64,000 bases of DNA, taken from Hyphomicrobiales bacterium (GTDB lineage Bacteria; Pseudomonadota; Alphaproteobacteria; Rhizobiales; Xanthobacteraceae). Of this stretch, positions 38,015 to 46,289 are shown piece after piece. The translations under genes were made by a program, and so were the position numbers. The stretch lies in NCBI GenBank assembly GCA_017305715.1, contig JAFKKG010000040.1, positions 1-64,000 of the forward strand, in the 5' to 3' direction. The notes below the pieces were generated by a model, which was given only the letters and a program-made list of their open reading frames with translations, ran no database searches and was not told the origin of the DNA. Within the stretch, counting starts at the first letter, position 1; each line of letters begins with the position of its first letter.

Positions 38015-39436
38015 CTAGCGCAGCATGCCGCCCACGACGCCGCCGATGAACCGGCCGGCACCCGCCGGATCGGGGCCACCACCACCACCACTGCTGTGTT
38101 GACGTTGCGGATGGCCGCCACCGCCTCCGCCGCTGCTGGCCCGGCGACGCGGTTTTTCCTCGTCGCTGGTGCTTGCGGTGGGCGTCGTCGCCACGATCTC
38201 GGTCAACAGCGCCTTGTGTTGCAGCCTGTTGAGATAGCCGCTCTTCGGATAGCCGCGGGCGGCCTGCCAGCGGGTGATCACGGCTCGGGTGGCTTCGTTG
38301 AAAGTGCCGGTGACCTTGGTATCGAAGCCGAGACCGTTCAGGCGGCGCTGGACGTCGCGGCGCTGGCCCTTGTCGAGGCCGATCTGGTCCTCGGTGGTCT
38401 GGTTGGCTTCTTCCTTGAAGGTCGCGGGATCGATGCCGGCGGTCAGATTGCGCGTGGCGGCGGCGTTCTGGTTGCTCTCCAGCGAGGCGATCCGCGCCAG
38501 CGCCAGCGATTTGAACTGGCCGTTCGGATATTGCGACACGTAAGCGTTGAGCTCTTCCGGCTTGCTCGAATCCTTGATCGATCGCCAGAACTCGAGTTCG
38601 ACATCGCTGCCGGGCGCGGCGGCGACCGCCGCTGCCGGCGCCGAGCCGGGTGCGGCAGGGGCAGGCGCACCGTTCAGATAGACCGCGCCGGTCAGATTGG
38701 TGTTGCCCCAGGGCAGTTGGCCCTTGTTGGTTTCTTCCTGGACCTGGGCGCGGACCTTGGTCATGGCCTGCTGGAGTTCGACGCCGGGCTGGGTGAGGTT
38801 GGCGAGCAGCGCGCGGGTAAACGGGCTGTTGCTGCCTTCCTTGCCGTCGAGCGCGGTCTGCCCCGGGCCGGTCGCGAATGCGATCAGCGTGCCTTCGCCG
38901 GACTTCATTTCGGCGAGGCCGGTTTGCACCGACACGCTGCGGGTGGACGGCGCGTTGGATTTGATCTTGGCGGCGAACGGATTGTCGCGGCAGGCATCGA
39001 GCAGCACCAGCTTGACCTTGGCGTCGCTCATGGTCTGGTCGAGCGTCAGGTCGATGTTGATGGCTGCGCCGAGCTTGACGTCCATTTCCGATTTGATGTC
39101 GGCGTCGATCGGCAGCAGATAGTTGACGCCGCCGATGGCGATGCCGTGGCCGGCATAGAAGAACACCGCGACATCGGCGCCCTGTGCCTTCTTGCCGAAG
39201 TCGAGCAGCTTTTCCGTCATCTTGTCGCGGGTGAGGTTGGCGCCTTCCACCACTTCGAAGCCGACGTTGCGCAGCGCGCTGGCCATCGCCTTGGCGTCGA
39301 TCGAAGGGTTCGGCAATGGCGCGACGTTCTTGTAGGTGCCGTTCCCGACCACGAAGGCGACACGCTTCTCGGCGCTTGCGGCGCCGGCGGTGAGGACCAT
39401 GCAAATCAGGGAAAGGGCGAGGGTCGGGAAGCGCAT
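38015..39436 (-). CDS. Secreted caspase-like peptidase with PG-binding-like domain
   Basis: A 473-residue precursor: signal peptide (MRFPTLALSLICMVLTAGAASA), then a peptidase C14/orthocaspase domain with the catalytic His97 (FFYAGHGIA) and Cys149 (LLDACRDNPF). Next come a Pro/Ala linker, a short Sel1/TPR-like segment (FWRSIKDSSKPEELNAYVSQYPNGQF), a peptidoglycan-binding-like domain (DVQRRLNGLGFDTKVTGTFNEATR) and a glycine-rich tail ending GGVVGGMLR. Such proteins are expected outside the inner membrane. Substrate and activation are unknown. Confidence 0.93.
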   Translation of the reverse strand: MRFPTLALSLICMVLTAGAASAEKRVAFVVGNGTYKNVAPLPNPSIDAKAMASALRNVGFEVVEGANLTRDKMTEKLLDFGKKAQGADVAVFFYAGHGIAIGGVNYLLPIDADIKSEMDVKLGAAINIDLTLDQTMSDAKVKLVLLDACRDNPFAAKIKSNAPSTRSVSVQTGLAEMKSGEGTLIAFATGPGQTALDGKEGSNSPFTRALLANLTQPGVELQQAMTKVRAQVQEETNKGQLPWGNTNLTGAVYLNGAPAPAAPGSAPAAAVAAAPGSDVELEFWRSIKDSSKPEELNAYVSQYPNGQFKSLALARIASLESNQNAAATRNLTAGIDPATFKEEANQTTEDQIGLDKGQRRDVQRRLNGLGFDTKVTGTFNEATRAVITRWQAARGYPKSGYLNRLQHKALLTEIVATTPTASTSDEEKPRRRASSGGGGGGHPQRQHSSGGGGGPDPAGAGRFIGGVVGGMLR

Positions 39437-39598
39437 CTGAAAAATCCCCCAAGGGCAGAATCGATAAAGAATTTAGCTGCAACGCGGTCGCGAGATTATA
39501 GGGAAAAACCACGCGACGGCCACAAAAATAGGGCGCCGCGCCGAGGCGGGAAACCTTCAATTACCGGCAGTTTCGGGACTTACTATCCAAAATCGGAC

Positions 39599-40477
39599 TC
39601 AGGTTCCCGCGCGCGCAGGCGCCGGATTGGGAGCACGCAGATTCAAAAGATTGCCCGAAAGAATCAAGGCGGCCCCCAGCACCGTGAACAGGTCGAGCTT
39701 TTCCGCATAAATCAGCCAGCCGACGGTGGCGGTCAGGGGAACCCGGAGGAAGTCCATCGGGATCACCACCGTTGCGTCGGCATGCCGCAGCGCGCGCACC
39801 ATGCAGTAATGCGAGTATGTTCCGCAGAATGCAATCACCGCGACCCATCCCCAGGCCGGGGCCGACGGCCATTTCCAGACATACAGCGCGGGGAAAAATC
39901 CGATCACGGATTGCACCACCAGCATCCAGAAGATGATCGCGACCGCCTGCTCGGTGCGCGTCAACGATTTCACCATCGCAACCGACACGCCGAAGCCGAC
40001 GGCGGCGCCGAGCGCGATCAATTGTCCTGGATTGATCTCGCCGGTGGTGGGACGAACGATAATGATCACGCCGACGATTCCGAGCACGATGGCGGCCACC
40101 TTCCACTGCGTCATGCGTTCGCCGAGGAACATCGCCGCCATGATCGCGGTCCAGATCGGCATGGTGAATTCGATCGCCACGACCTGACCGATCGGGATCA
40201 GCGTCAGCGCGAAGAACCAGCCGAACTGCGCGCCGTAATGAATGGTGTTGCGCAGGACGTGCATATGCAGCCGGGCTGTCTTCAGCAACGGGAATCCGCC
40301 GCTGCCCCGGATCAACGGATACAGCATGAAGAGGCCCATCACGGTACGCATCTCCATCAACTGGAACACGTTCAGTTCCCGCACCGCCTCGCGGCCGGCG
40401 ACCACGATGATCAGCATCAGCGCGAGCCAGCCCGTCATCCACAGCGCAGCCAGTGATTTGGAGGGTGTGCGGTCCAT
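39599..40477 (-). CDS. EamA/DMT-superfamily transporter
   Basis: A 292-residue inner-membrane protein with ten predicted helices in two EamA repeats. Features include the REAVRELNVFQLMEMRTVMGL opening, PIWTAIMAAMFLGERMT (the LGE motif of the first repeat) and PLTATVGWLIYAEKLDLFTVLGAALILSG (YAEKLD of the second). DMT members export amino acids or other metabolites; the cargo cannot be assigned. Monocistronic, with a short Pro/Ala-rich C-terminus. Confidence 0.9.
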   Translation of the reverse strand: MDRTPSKSLAALWMTGWLALMLIIVVAGREAVRELNVFQLMEMRTVMGLFMLYPLIRGSGGFPLLKTARLHMHVLRNTIHYGAQFGWFFALTLIPIGQVVAIEFTMPIWTAIMAAMFLGERMTQWKVAAIVLGIVGVIIIVRPTTGEINPGQLIALGAAVGFGVSVAMVKSLTRTEQAVAIIFWMLVVQSVIGFFPALYVWKWPSAPAWGWVAVIAFCGTYSHYCMVRALRHADATVVIPMDFLRVPLTATVGWLIYAEKLDLFTVLGAALILSGNLLNLRAPNPAPARAGT

Positions 40478-40600
40478 GTGCGAACGGTTGAGGGTGAACG
40501 GATGGCAGGAGGGCAGGCCGGTATCGGCGAGCGCGCCATAATTTGCAACGCGTAAATCTGCTGATGCAGCGATGCGCGGGCGGCAGTTTCATGTGGGAGT

Positions 40601-40715
40601 GAGCGCCCGTTCGGTGCTATTTGTCATTCCGGGGCGCGCGTGTAACGAGCGAACCTGGATTCCCGGTGCGCACTCGGCGCACCTGCGGTCTGGTCCTTTG
40701 GACCATCCCGGAATG
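40601..40715. repeat. Dispersed repeat with inverted ends
   Basis: GTCATTCCGGGGCGCG at the left and CCCGGAATGAC at the right form inverted ends around GCGCACTCGGCGCACCTGCGGTCTGG. GTCATTCCGGGGCGC elements are frequent in Bradyrhizobium intergenic DNA as I know it. It lies between the DMT gene and ridA. Confidence 0.65.
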
Positions 40716-40734
40716 ACGCTAATTGGGAGGACTC

Positions 40735-41133
40735 ATGCGTATACTGCAACCGGCCGAATGGTCGAAACCCCGCGGCTTTTCACACGGTGTCGAGGTCGAC
40801 GGTCCGGGCAGATGGATCGTGCTGGCCGGCCAGACCGGCGGCGACGAGAAGGGCGACTATCAGCCTGATATGGCGGCCCAGGTCGGTACCGCGCTGAAAC
40901 GGATCATCAAGCTGCTCGGCGAGGCCAATGCGGGTCCCGAACACATCGTTCGCCTGACCTGGTATCTGACCAGCCGCAGTGAATATGAGGCGGCCGGCGC
41001 CGGCATCGGTGCGGCCTGGAAGGAAACGCTCGGGCGCAACTTTCCGCCATCGACGCTGCTTTATATCGACGGGCTCGTCGATGCCAGGGCCAAGGTCGAA
41101 ATCGAAGTCACCGCTTACGTGCCCAAAGCATAG
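40735..41133 (+). CDS. RidA/YjgF/YER057c/UK114 family protein
   Basis: A 132-residue trimeric chorismate-mutase-fold protein: GRWIVLAGQTGGDEKG, DMAAQVGTALKRIIKLLGEANAGPEHIVRLTWYLTSRSEY, and PPSTLLYIDGLVDARAKVEIEVTAYVP. RidA hydrolyses reactive enamine/imine intermediates of PLP enzymes; the conserved catalytic Arg (in DARAKVEIE) is in place. GGGAGG lies 5 bp before the ATG at 40735. A short conserved gene follows. Confidence 0.93.
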   Translation: MRILQPAEWSKPRGFSHGVEVDGPGRWIVLAGQTGGDEKGDYQPDMAAQVGTALKRIIKLLGEANAGPEHIVRLTWYLTSRSEYEAAGAGIGAAWKETLGRNFPPSTLLYIDGLVDARAKVEIEVTAYVPKA

Positions 41134-41182
41134 CGCGTGCCCCATCGGGTGCGCCGGAACACCACACAGGAATCGCAATCCA

Positions 41183-41383
41183 ATGACCAATCGAACGACT
41201 AGCGCGCATTTCGTGACGGCCTTCGCCACCGGTTGGCCCGAGCACCAGCCAGACATCATGGTGCTCTCGCTGACGACGGTGAACGGAGTACAGGATTTTG
41301 CCTTCAACAAGGAGCAGGCCCAGTTGATCGCAAAGACCATCAAGGAGACGGCTGCGAAACTGGAGAAGCCGAAAACCAGCTAA
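41183..41383 (+). CDS. Small conserved hypothetical protein
   Basis: A 66-residue acidic-to-neutral soluble protein (HFVTAFATGWPEHQPDIMVLSLTTVNGVQDFAFNKEQAQLIAKTIKETAAKLEKP). The pattern of a strand pair followed by an amphipathic C-terminal helix suggests a compact fold. AGGA lies upstream of the ATG. It follows ridA by 49 bp and is probably co-transcribed with it. No function known. Confidence 0.65.
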   Translation: MTNRTTSAHFVTAFATGWPEHQPDIMVLSLTTVNGVQDFAFNKEQAQLIAKTIKETAAKLEKPKTS

Positions 41384-41429
41384 GGTTCGAGCCCCGCCGG
41401 TCGCAACAGCCGCAGCTCCGCCCAAACGA

Positions 41430-41457
41430 AAATCGCCCGCTTCTGAGCGGGCGATTT
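41430..41457. terminator. Bidirectional intrinsic terminator
   Basis: Perfect 12-bp arms (AAATCGCCCGCT and complement) with a TCTG loop, between the small + gene ending at 41383 and the - gene ending at 41480. Confidence 0.9.
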
Positions 41458-41479
41458 GGCATTTGGAACGGGGCCCGCT

Positions 41480-42037
41480 CTATTTCGAGAGCGAAATATT
41501 GGCGGCCCTGAACAGGCTGTCGGCCCGGATGCTGACGGTCTGCTTGCTGCCGGCCGTCCGGAGCGAGATGGTCGCATTGAAGCCGGCCGTGACGGCCGTG
41601 ACCTGGAAGTTGCCGCCGCCACCACGCCCGGAAAGGCTGCCGGTGATGCCGCGGCTGGTTTCGCTCCAGGAGCCGACGATCGCGCCGCCCTGATCGACGA
41701 CGCTGGCCGTCAGATTGAACTTGTAGGCGTCACTGGCGCAAGTGAGGTTCATGTCCATCTTGGGGCTTGCGACCTGATAGCTCGCACGGCACCGGATGCG
41801 TTCGTTCGAGCCGTCGTCCAGCGTGACGGTGCCACCGCCGTGCCAGTTGCCGGCCATGCCGGCGTACGGTCCGCCGGATTGGGCGTAGCTCGCCGGAGCG
41901 GAGAGAATGCCCATGAAAAACGCGACGGCTGCAAAGGTCAGCCGCCGCGTGGATACGAAGTTCCCTGATGCTCGGCTTGTCTTACTGACGGGACGCTTCC
42001 CATCGGCCGCTGCACGGTACACCAGCTGAAGCCCCAT
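41480..42037 (-). CDS. Secreted hypothetical protein
   Basis: The mature part (GMAGNWHGGGTVTLDDGSNERIRCRASYQV, then Gly-rich strands) is a beta-rich secreted protein conserved in Bradyrhizobium, with one Cys pair (IRCRAS and LTCASD). The hydrophobic signal is RRLTFAAVAFFMGILSAPASYAQ. The start is uncertain: no ATG, GTG or TTG lies at the expected position. ATG 42037 or GTG 42022 give a long N-terminal extension overlapping the previous gene, and ATG 41914 is too short. A small N-terminal indel is possible. Confidence 0.6.
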   Translation of the reverse strand: MGLQLVYRAAADGKRPVSKTSRASGNFVSTRRLTFAAVAFFMGILSAPASYAQSGGPYAGMAGNWHGGGTVTLDDGSNERIRCRASYQVASPKMDMNLTCASDAYKFNLTASVVDQGGAIVGSWSETSRGITGSLSGRGGGGNFQVTAVTAGFNATISLRTAGSKQTVSIRADSLFRAANISLSK

Positions 42038-42338
42038 TCCATTTCCCCGATCCGGAGTTGCCACTGAGTTGACCGTTCGCATATGCACCATTGATCGAGA
42101 CTCGCACAAGTCCCCCGGAACTCACGGTGCCGGAAACCGGCGCGCCGGATCCCGTGATCTTGCCGTCGCTGACGGTCACGGTCGAAGCGGTCGTCGCGTC
42201 GCAGCTTCCGGTTTTGGTGACGACAGTCACTTGCCACAGGCCGTCATAGGGCTGCTTGGCAATGGCGGGAGCGGTTGCGATGGCGGCGGTGGAAAGTAAA
42301 GAAACAATAAACAACGTGCGGATGCGGCTGGAACGCAT
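41982..42338 (-). CDS. Secreted hypothetical protein
   Basis: A 118-residue precursor with a signal peptide ending IAKQP. The mature part (YDGLWQVTVVTKTGSCDATTASTVTVSDGKITGSGAPVSGTVSSGG) is a small Ser/Thr/Gly-rich beta protein with one Cys pair. Similar in style to, and partly overlapping, the next secreted gene on the same strand, so the two are probably functionally linked. Function unknown. Confidence 0.7.
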   Translation of the reverse strand: MRSSRIRTLFIVSLLSTAAIATAPAIAKQPYDGLWQVTVVTKTGSCDATTASTVTVSDGKITGSGAPVSGTVSSGGLVRVSINGAYANGQLSGNSGSGKWNGASAGVPCSGRWEASRQ

Positions 42339-42557
42339 GGATCAAATCCCCGACAAATGTGTGTGATGGAACGCCTTATCCGGGCACAATGTGTTCAAAC
42401 TTTGGTGCGTCGCAACATCGCATAAAGTTCCTACAGGATCAAACACATCAAGGTGAATCCGGTTCCGGCCAAGGAACGAGAAAATACCGCTGTTCGGGCC
42501 TTGAATCGAGGCCGGAATGCTGGGGCGGCCGAAACCGCCGAATTGCTGCCCTTTTGG

Positions 42558-43157
42558 TCAATGTTTGGCGTCTGAAAGGCTCGGCGCCAGGGTGGCAAAC
42601 TGCTCGTCCTGGGGCCGGGCGGGCAGGCTTTTGTGGACCTTGGCGTAATCGATGACTTCGCCGAGCAGTTTTTGGCCGAGCGGGGCCAGCGCCCGTTCCC
42701 AGAGTTCGCGGGCGGTTTCGCCCTTTTTGACGAAAACCCACTCCTGCGCGGCGATCGCGCCGGCATCCATGCGGTCGGCGAGGTGGTAGATGGTGCCGCC
42801 CGCGATCGGATCGCCTTCCTTGATGGTCCATTCGATCGCAGCGATGCCGCGGTGCCGGGGCAGCAGCGACGGATGATAGCCGATACCACCGAGTTTGGCG
42901 GCGGCCAGCGCCTCCCGGGTGATGCGGGCATGGCTGTGGGCCGTCACGATCAGGTCGCTGTTGGGAGCGATCTCCGCCGCGGTGACGAATTTCGGGTCGG
43001 CCTGCACCACCACGTCGATGCCGGCGGCCTTGGCGGCCGCGGCCAGCCGGTCTTCGCCGTCGTGAACGACGATCCTCGCGATCTCGACCCCGCGTTCCCG
43101 CAGCATGTTGAAGGTCGTCACGCCGAAATGGCGGGAGCCGACGAGGGTGATGCGCAT
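42558..43157 (-). CDS. Formyltransferase-family protein
   Basis: A 199-residue single-domain protein of the methionyl-tRNA/GAR formyltransferase fold: LVGSRHFGVTTFNML at the start, GGIGYHPSLLPRHRG (catalytic His) and LADRMDAGAI (catalytic Asp). It lacks the C-terminal domain of Fmt, so it is not the initiator tRNA enzyme. Homologs modify small amines or sugar nucleotides. The gene stands alone, so the substrate is not predictable. Confidence 0.85.
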   Translation of the reverse strand: MRITLVGSRHFGVTTFNMLRERGVEIARIVVHDGEDRLAAAAKAAGIDVVVQADPKFVTAAEIAPNSDLIVTAHSHARITREALAAAKLGGIGYHPSLLPRHRGIAAIEWTIKEGDPIAGGTIYHLADRMDAGAIAAQEWVFVKKGETARELWERALAPLGQKLLGEVIDYAKVHKSLPARPQDEQFATLAPSLSDAKH

Positions 43158-43239
43158 ATGTTCTATCCGTCGTTAGTCAGGCCGATATGCCGATAGCACA
43201 CCAAAGCCGTCAGTCCGGCCGCCGGGCGCGGCAAGTCCG

Positions 43240-43270
43240 GGTTATCAACAGAAGGGGTTATCAACAGAAG
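43240..43270. repeat. Tandem 16-bp repeat with DnaA-box-like cores
   Basis: GGTTATCAACAGAAG occurs twice in tandem (43240-43255, 43256-43270). Each copy has TTATCAACA, one base from the DnaA box TTATCCACA. From 43314 to 43383 there is also a run of degenerate GGCCATTTCT units reaching the end of the next gene. Otherwise 43158-43370 is empty. Confidence 0.5.
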
Positions 43271-43370
43271 CCTTGCATCCGACAAGTCGGCGCGCCCCGA
43301 TTTGGGATGCCCAAGGGGCCATTTCAGGGGCGCCATTTCTCGGCCATTTCTGGGGCCGTTTCTTCTTGGG

Positions 43371-44009
43371 CTATTTCTTGCCGACGCAGCTTGGATAGGG
43401 CGCGGCTTCGCCCGGCACGATCGGGCAGAGCCGGATCGGTTGCAACTGGCGCAGCCGCGCCAGCCATTTGTCCGCGTCGATCACGTTTCGGCCAGTCGCC
43501 GGCCCGCGTTCGGCCCATTGCAGCGTGTAGTAATCGGCGCTGCCTTTGACGGTGACGATGAGCGCGATTTCGCTGTGCTTGTCGGCACTGGATTCGACCC
43601 GGCCGCAGCTTGCCACCGCGACATACGCATCCTGATCGCCGAATTTGGTCGGGCCAACGCCCTGCGCGGCGAAGGTTTCGGGACAGGCGGATTTGAACCC
43701 GCCGACCAGCGAGCCCGCAAAGATCTCGGGCGACACCATGGCGCTGCCGGCCGCTCCCTTGACGCCGGTCGCGGTGATCATCTGGGTCCAGCTTTTGGCG
43801 GTCTCGCCCTTTGGCACGGCTTCGCGGATATAATTCGGCCCGTTGGTGTTCTCGAACACCGTGGTGAAACCGCCCGGCAACGAGAAGGTCACGAGCTGGC
43901 CGAAGATCGGCGAGATCACCGTGAAGGTGGATGGCGCAGGATCTTGCGCCGCCGCAGACGAGGCGAGCAGCACGCCCAGCGCCGCCATCTGCATCGCGGC
44001 TCTCCCCAT
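43371..44009 (-). CDS. Secreted hypothetical protein
   Basis: A 212-residue precursor with a signal peptide ending SSAAAQ. The mature part includes VTFSLPGGFTTVFENTNGPNYIREAVPKGET, SACPETFAAQG, DAYVAVASCGRV and LCPIVPGEAAPYPSCVG; four cysteines suggest disulfides. The opening resembles small periplasmic proteins of rhizobia that lack a defined domain. The 3' end runs into the degenerate tandem repeat. Function unknown. Confidence 0.7.
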   Translation of the reverse strand: MGRAAMQMAALGVLLASSAAAQDPAPSTFTVISPIFGQLVTFSLPGGFTTVFENTNGPNYIREAVPKGETAKSWTQMITATGVKGAAGSAMVSPEIFAGSLVGGFKSACPETFAAQGVGPTKFGDQDAYVAVASCGRVESSADKHSEIALIVTVKGSADYYTLQWAERGPATGRNVIDADKWLARLRQLQPIRLCPIVPGEAAPYPSCVGKK

Positions 44010-44166
44010 TGCAGCTCTCCCTTTGCCGTGCGCGTCCGACCTTGGACCTGCGGTGCTGCGCCAGCCAGCGTGAGAGACATCCCAGCGGAAGAGCGATGCG
44101 CTCCGGTCGGATTCATGCGCGAACCGTCGGCAGGCGGCCGGCGCGTGGTCTGTCGGGCCAAGCCAA

Positions 44167-44409
44167 TCAAGCCAGGATACGGAACTCGGGCTTGCTGACG
44201 CTGCGGGGTCGATCCTCGACCGGCGCCGGTTGGCGTGTCGCCGCCGCTTCCAGATGGCTTCGCAGATCGGCGCTGCATTGCTTCATCTGGTTGCGCAGTT
44301 CGCGGCGCGTAAAGGTGGTGAGGGAGGGATCGCCGAGCTGCTGCCAGGCGGAGCGCAGCCATTCCTGCAGGGCGCGGATATTGTTATCCAAGATTACGGG
44401 CTGGTCCAT
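44167..44409 (-). CDS. Small conserved hypothetical protein
   Basis: An 80-residue helical protein (DNNIRALQEWLRSAWQQLGDPSLTTFTRRELRNQMKQCSADLRSHLEAA) followed by a Pro/Arg-rich tail. The first 55 residues are strongly amphipathic and suggest a helical hairpin. No signal peptide. No family recognised with certainty. Flanked by secreted hypotheticals on both sides, with no operon partner. Confidence 0.6.
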   Translation of the reverse strand: MDQPVILDNNIRALQEWLRSAWQQLGDPSLTTFTRRELRNQMKQCSADLRSHLEAAATRQPAPVEDRPRSVSKPEFRILA

Positions 44410-44557
44410 GCCACCGAATCTCCAGATGTGATCGCCTGCGGAAGTAGGTCTGATTCGCTCGCAAATGCCTACTCCGGGAAAAAGCGGGTGCGCGCTTCAA
44501 ACGGCGGAACGCGCTTCCCACATGGACGTTGTGTCCGCAGCCTTCCCTGGAGATTCG

Positions 44558-44953
44558 ATGTCCGGCCGTTCGGCGCTTGTTCGCTTCGCAGTGCTGGCCG
44601 GCCTGATCGTGCCGGGCGGCGCATTGGCGCAATTTCCCCCACCCGCGGGATCGGCCGGTGCCGGCCCCTCGGCGATCAGCGGCATCCCGTACGGTCCGGC
44701 CAATCCGGCCAGCGCCAGTGACCCCAGCGGTATCGGAAACGCATCCCGGATCCCGCCGCTCCGCAGCAACCCTCCGGTGCCGGTGCCCACGGTCACGTCA
44801 TCGCCATCGACCTCACGCGTGGTCGCACCGCCTTATGCCGGCGCATCACAGCGGATCACGATACCGCGGCAGGCAAAGTCACGGCGGACACCGATCCGCC
44901 CGCGTGGCCGGGTCGAGACCAGCACATTCAGCGGCATTTGCCGGGGTTGTTAG
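44558..44953 (+). CDS. Secreted Pro/Ser-rich hypothetical protein
   Basis: A 131-residue precursor. ATG 44558 has GGAG 5 bp upstream and gives a clean signal peptide (SALVRFAVLAGLIVPGGALAQ); the frame is open further upstream. The mature part is low-complexity (PPPAGSAGAGPSAISGIPYG, PPVPVPTVTSSPSTSRV) with an Arg-rich end and two terminal cysteines (GICRGC). Probably a disordered periplasmic or surface peptide. No family assigned. Confidence 0.6.
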   Translation: MSGRSALVRFAVLAGLIVPGGALAQFPPPAGSAGAGPSAISGIPYGPANPASASDPSGIGNASRIPPLRSNPPVPVPTVTSSPSTSRVVAPPYAGASQRITIPRQAKSRRTPIRPRGRVETSTFSGICRGC

Positions 44954-45007
44954 GAGCGAGACGGCAAGGGCGGCCGGACCCCGCGCGATATCAGCGCGAT
45001 CCCGTGC

Positions 45008-45190
45008 TCAGGACGGTTGCAGGTCGGTCGCCTGCCAGCGGGTAGAAAGCACCAGGAAAAGCGCGCGATAGGCGCGGTAACGGGCGGCCGGCCGCGTTTT
45101 CTCGGTGCCGGTGGCAACCATTTTCCCGTTCGGATCACGTACCTGCCAGCAATAGCTGCGGCGGCGCTTGAAGATGACAAATTCCAGCAT
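45008..45190 (-). CDS. Small hypothetical protein
   Basis: A 60-residue protein from MLEFVIFKRRRSYCWQVRDPNGKMVATGTEKTRP. A strand, a W.V.D..G.....G turn and a second strand resemble half of a DUF1508/YegP-like unit, but the repeat is incomplete. Basic overall. The ATG at 45190 was preferred over that at 45202. Possibly real; no context supports a function. Confidence 0.5.
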   Translation of the reverse strand: MLEFVIFKRRRSYCWQVRDPNGKMVATGTEKTRPAARYRAYRALFLVLSTRWQATDLQPS

Positions 45191-45202
45191 CAGAGCGTGC
45201 AA

Positions 45203-45520
45203 CCCCGGGAGGGATCAGTTATTCCAAAGAAAAATCAGGTTTTTCGGATCTGAGGCGAATGCGGTAGCAACGCAAGTTACGCTGTGCCGGATGGGCGGGC
45301 AACCGCCCGGGTCGAAAACAAAACCCCCGCCGGCCTGTTGGGATCGGCGGGGGCATACGGGAAAGATGGTGCGAGGCTGGGGGGTGCCCAGGTGTCGCGC
45401 CAAGGACCCGGTTGGAAATCAGCCCCATGCAGCAGGTTCAGGCAAGACGATTTTGTAAGCAATCCTGCCCGCGTTGCATGCACGGCGGATCACCCTTCGC
45501 GAGGTCATCCAGCCCAACGA
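45203..45520 (-). ncRNA. Non-coding stretch with strong terminator, possible small RNA
   Basis: No credible frame fills this 318-bp gap. On the - strand a stem of CCCCCGCCG and CGGCGGGGG (45324-45353) is followed by TTTTGTTTT, a strong terminator about 170 bp past the stop of the gene at 45521. The segment between contains further partly paired GC-rich sequence. It could be a long 3' UTR or an independent small RNA. Confidence 0.35.
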
Positions 45521-45889
45521 TTACTCCGCGATGAAGGAGGTCGTCCTGGTCCCGGGATCGTAACGCAACCGGAGCACGTTGAACTTGCACAGATTGACGT
45601 TTTTCCAGAGCACCGATTCATCGTAACGCGCCCAGTCGACCTTGATGTTCCAGACGCAGCCTTCGTCATCCTCGTCGAATTCGACATAGGCGGTGTCCTG
45701 GTTCTTCAGGGTGCCGTCGAGTTCGTTGTCCCATTCGTCGAGGCCATCATCGGGCGAGTTGAACGCCAGAAACTTGATCGCATAGCCGGTCTCGTTGACG
45801 ACCGAAACATTGCGGTTGTCGGCGGCAAGAGACGGCGCGGCGACGAGGGAAAGTCCGAGCACCACCAACGCGGACAAGATCGCCTTCAT
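45521..45889 (-). CDS. Secreted hypothetical protein
   Basis: A 122-residue precursor: ATG 45889 gives a clean signal peptide (AILSALVVLGLSLVAAPSLAA). The mature protein begins DNRNVSVVNETGYAIKFLAFNSPDDG and has an acidic centre (VEFDEDDEGCVWNIKVDW), a Trp-rich strand and two cysteines. The opening strand resembles small beta-sandwich periplasmic proteins that bind nothing known. Well supported as a gene, function unknown. Confidence 0.7.
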   Translation of the reverse strand: MKAILSALVVLGLSLVAAPSLAADNRNVSVVNETGYAIKFLAFNSPDDGLDEWDNELDGTLKNQDTAYVEFDEDDEGCVWNIKVDWARYDESVLWKNVNLCKFNVLRLRYDPGTRTTSFIAE

Positions 45890-46289
45890 CTGAAATTCTC
45901 TCGCAAATTTTCGCGCGCATACGCGCGGCATCATCGTTCCCGGCCCGGCATTTCACAAGAAGCGATCGGCAACCCATACCTTCGAATGGCTCTCACGCAG
46001 CGGACGATTGAGCGTGATCGGACCTCCGTATTCGTCCGGGTTGGCGGCGCCATGTTTTGCGATCTATAACGGAGCGGCTTACAGCGGGGGGCAGGGCGCT
46101 CGCTCATCACGGCGGACGACTTACCACTGGAGGCTCGCGGGGCCCGGATTGCGCAGAGCATTCCGGGCCTCGTCTATCTCACCTACCGATGCGCAGAGCT
46201 GGCCGGCAACTGGCGCGCAAATACTTCACCTGTTTTCGCCGCGTGCTCGCGGCTCGTCTCAGGCGCGGCGTAGCGCCCCCAACACCCGA
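45890..46289. other. Non-coding stretch
   Basis: No frame here looks real. The only structure seen is an inverted GCCCGGAATG-like pair (GCCCGGATTGCGCAGAGCATTCCGGGC, near 46139-46168), which could be a terminator for DNA on either side. Confidence 0.4.

Noticed and set aside
37976-40456. 826-codon + strand frame over the caspase and DMT genes
   Set aside because: It spans two well-supported - strand genes and their gap, which a real protein would not do.
41383-41425. GGTTCGAGCCCCGCCGG resembling a tRNA T-arm
   Set aside because: No matching acceptor, D or anticodon arms precede it; the upstream sequence is the coding end of the small gene at 41183.
43240-43270. Possible replication origin
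   Set aside because: Only two imperfect DnaA-like boxes, no AT-rich unwinding element and no dnaA, dnaN or hemE neighbours.
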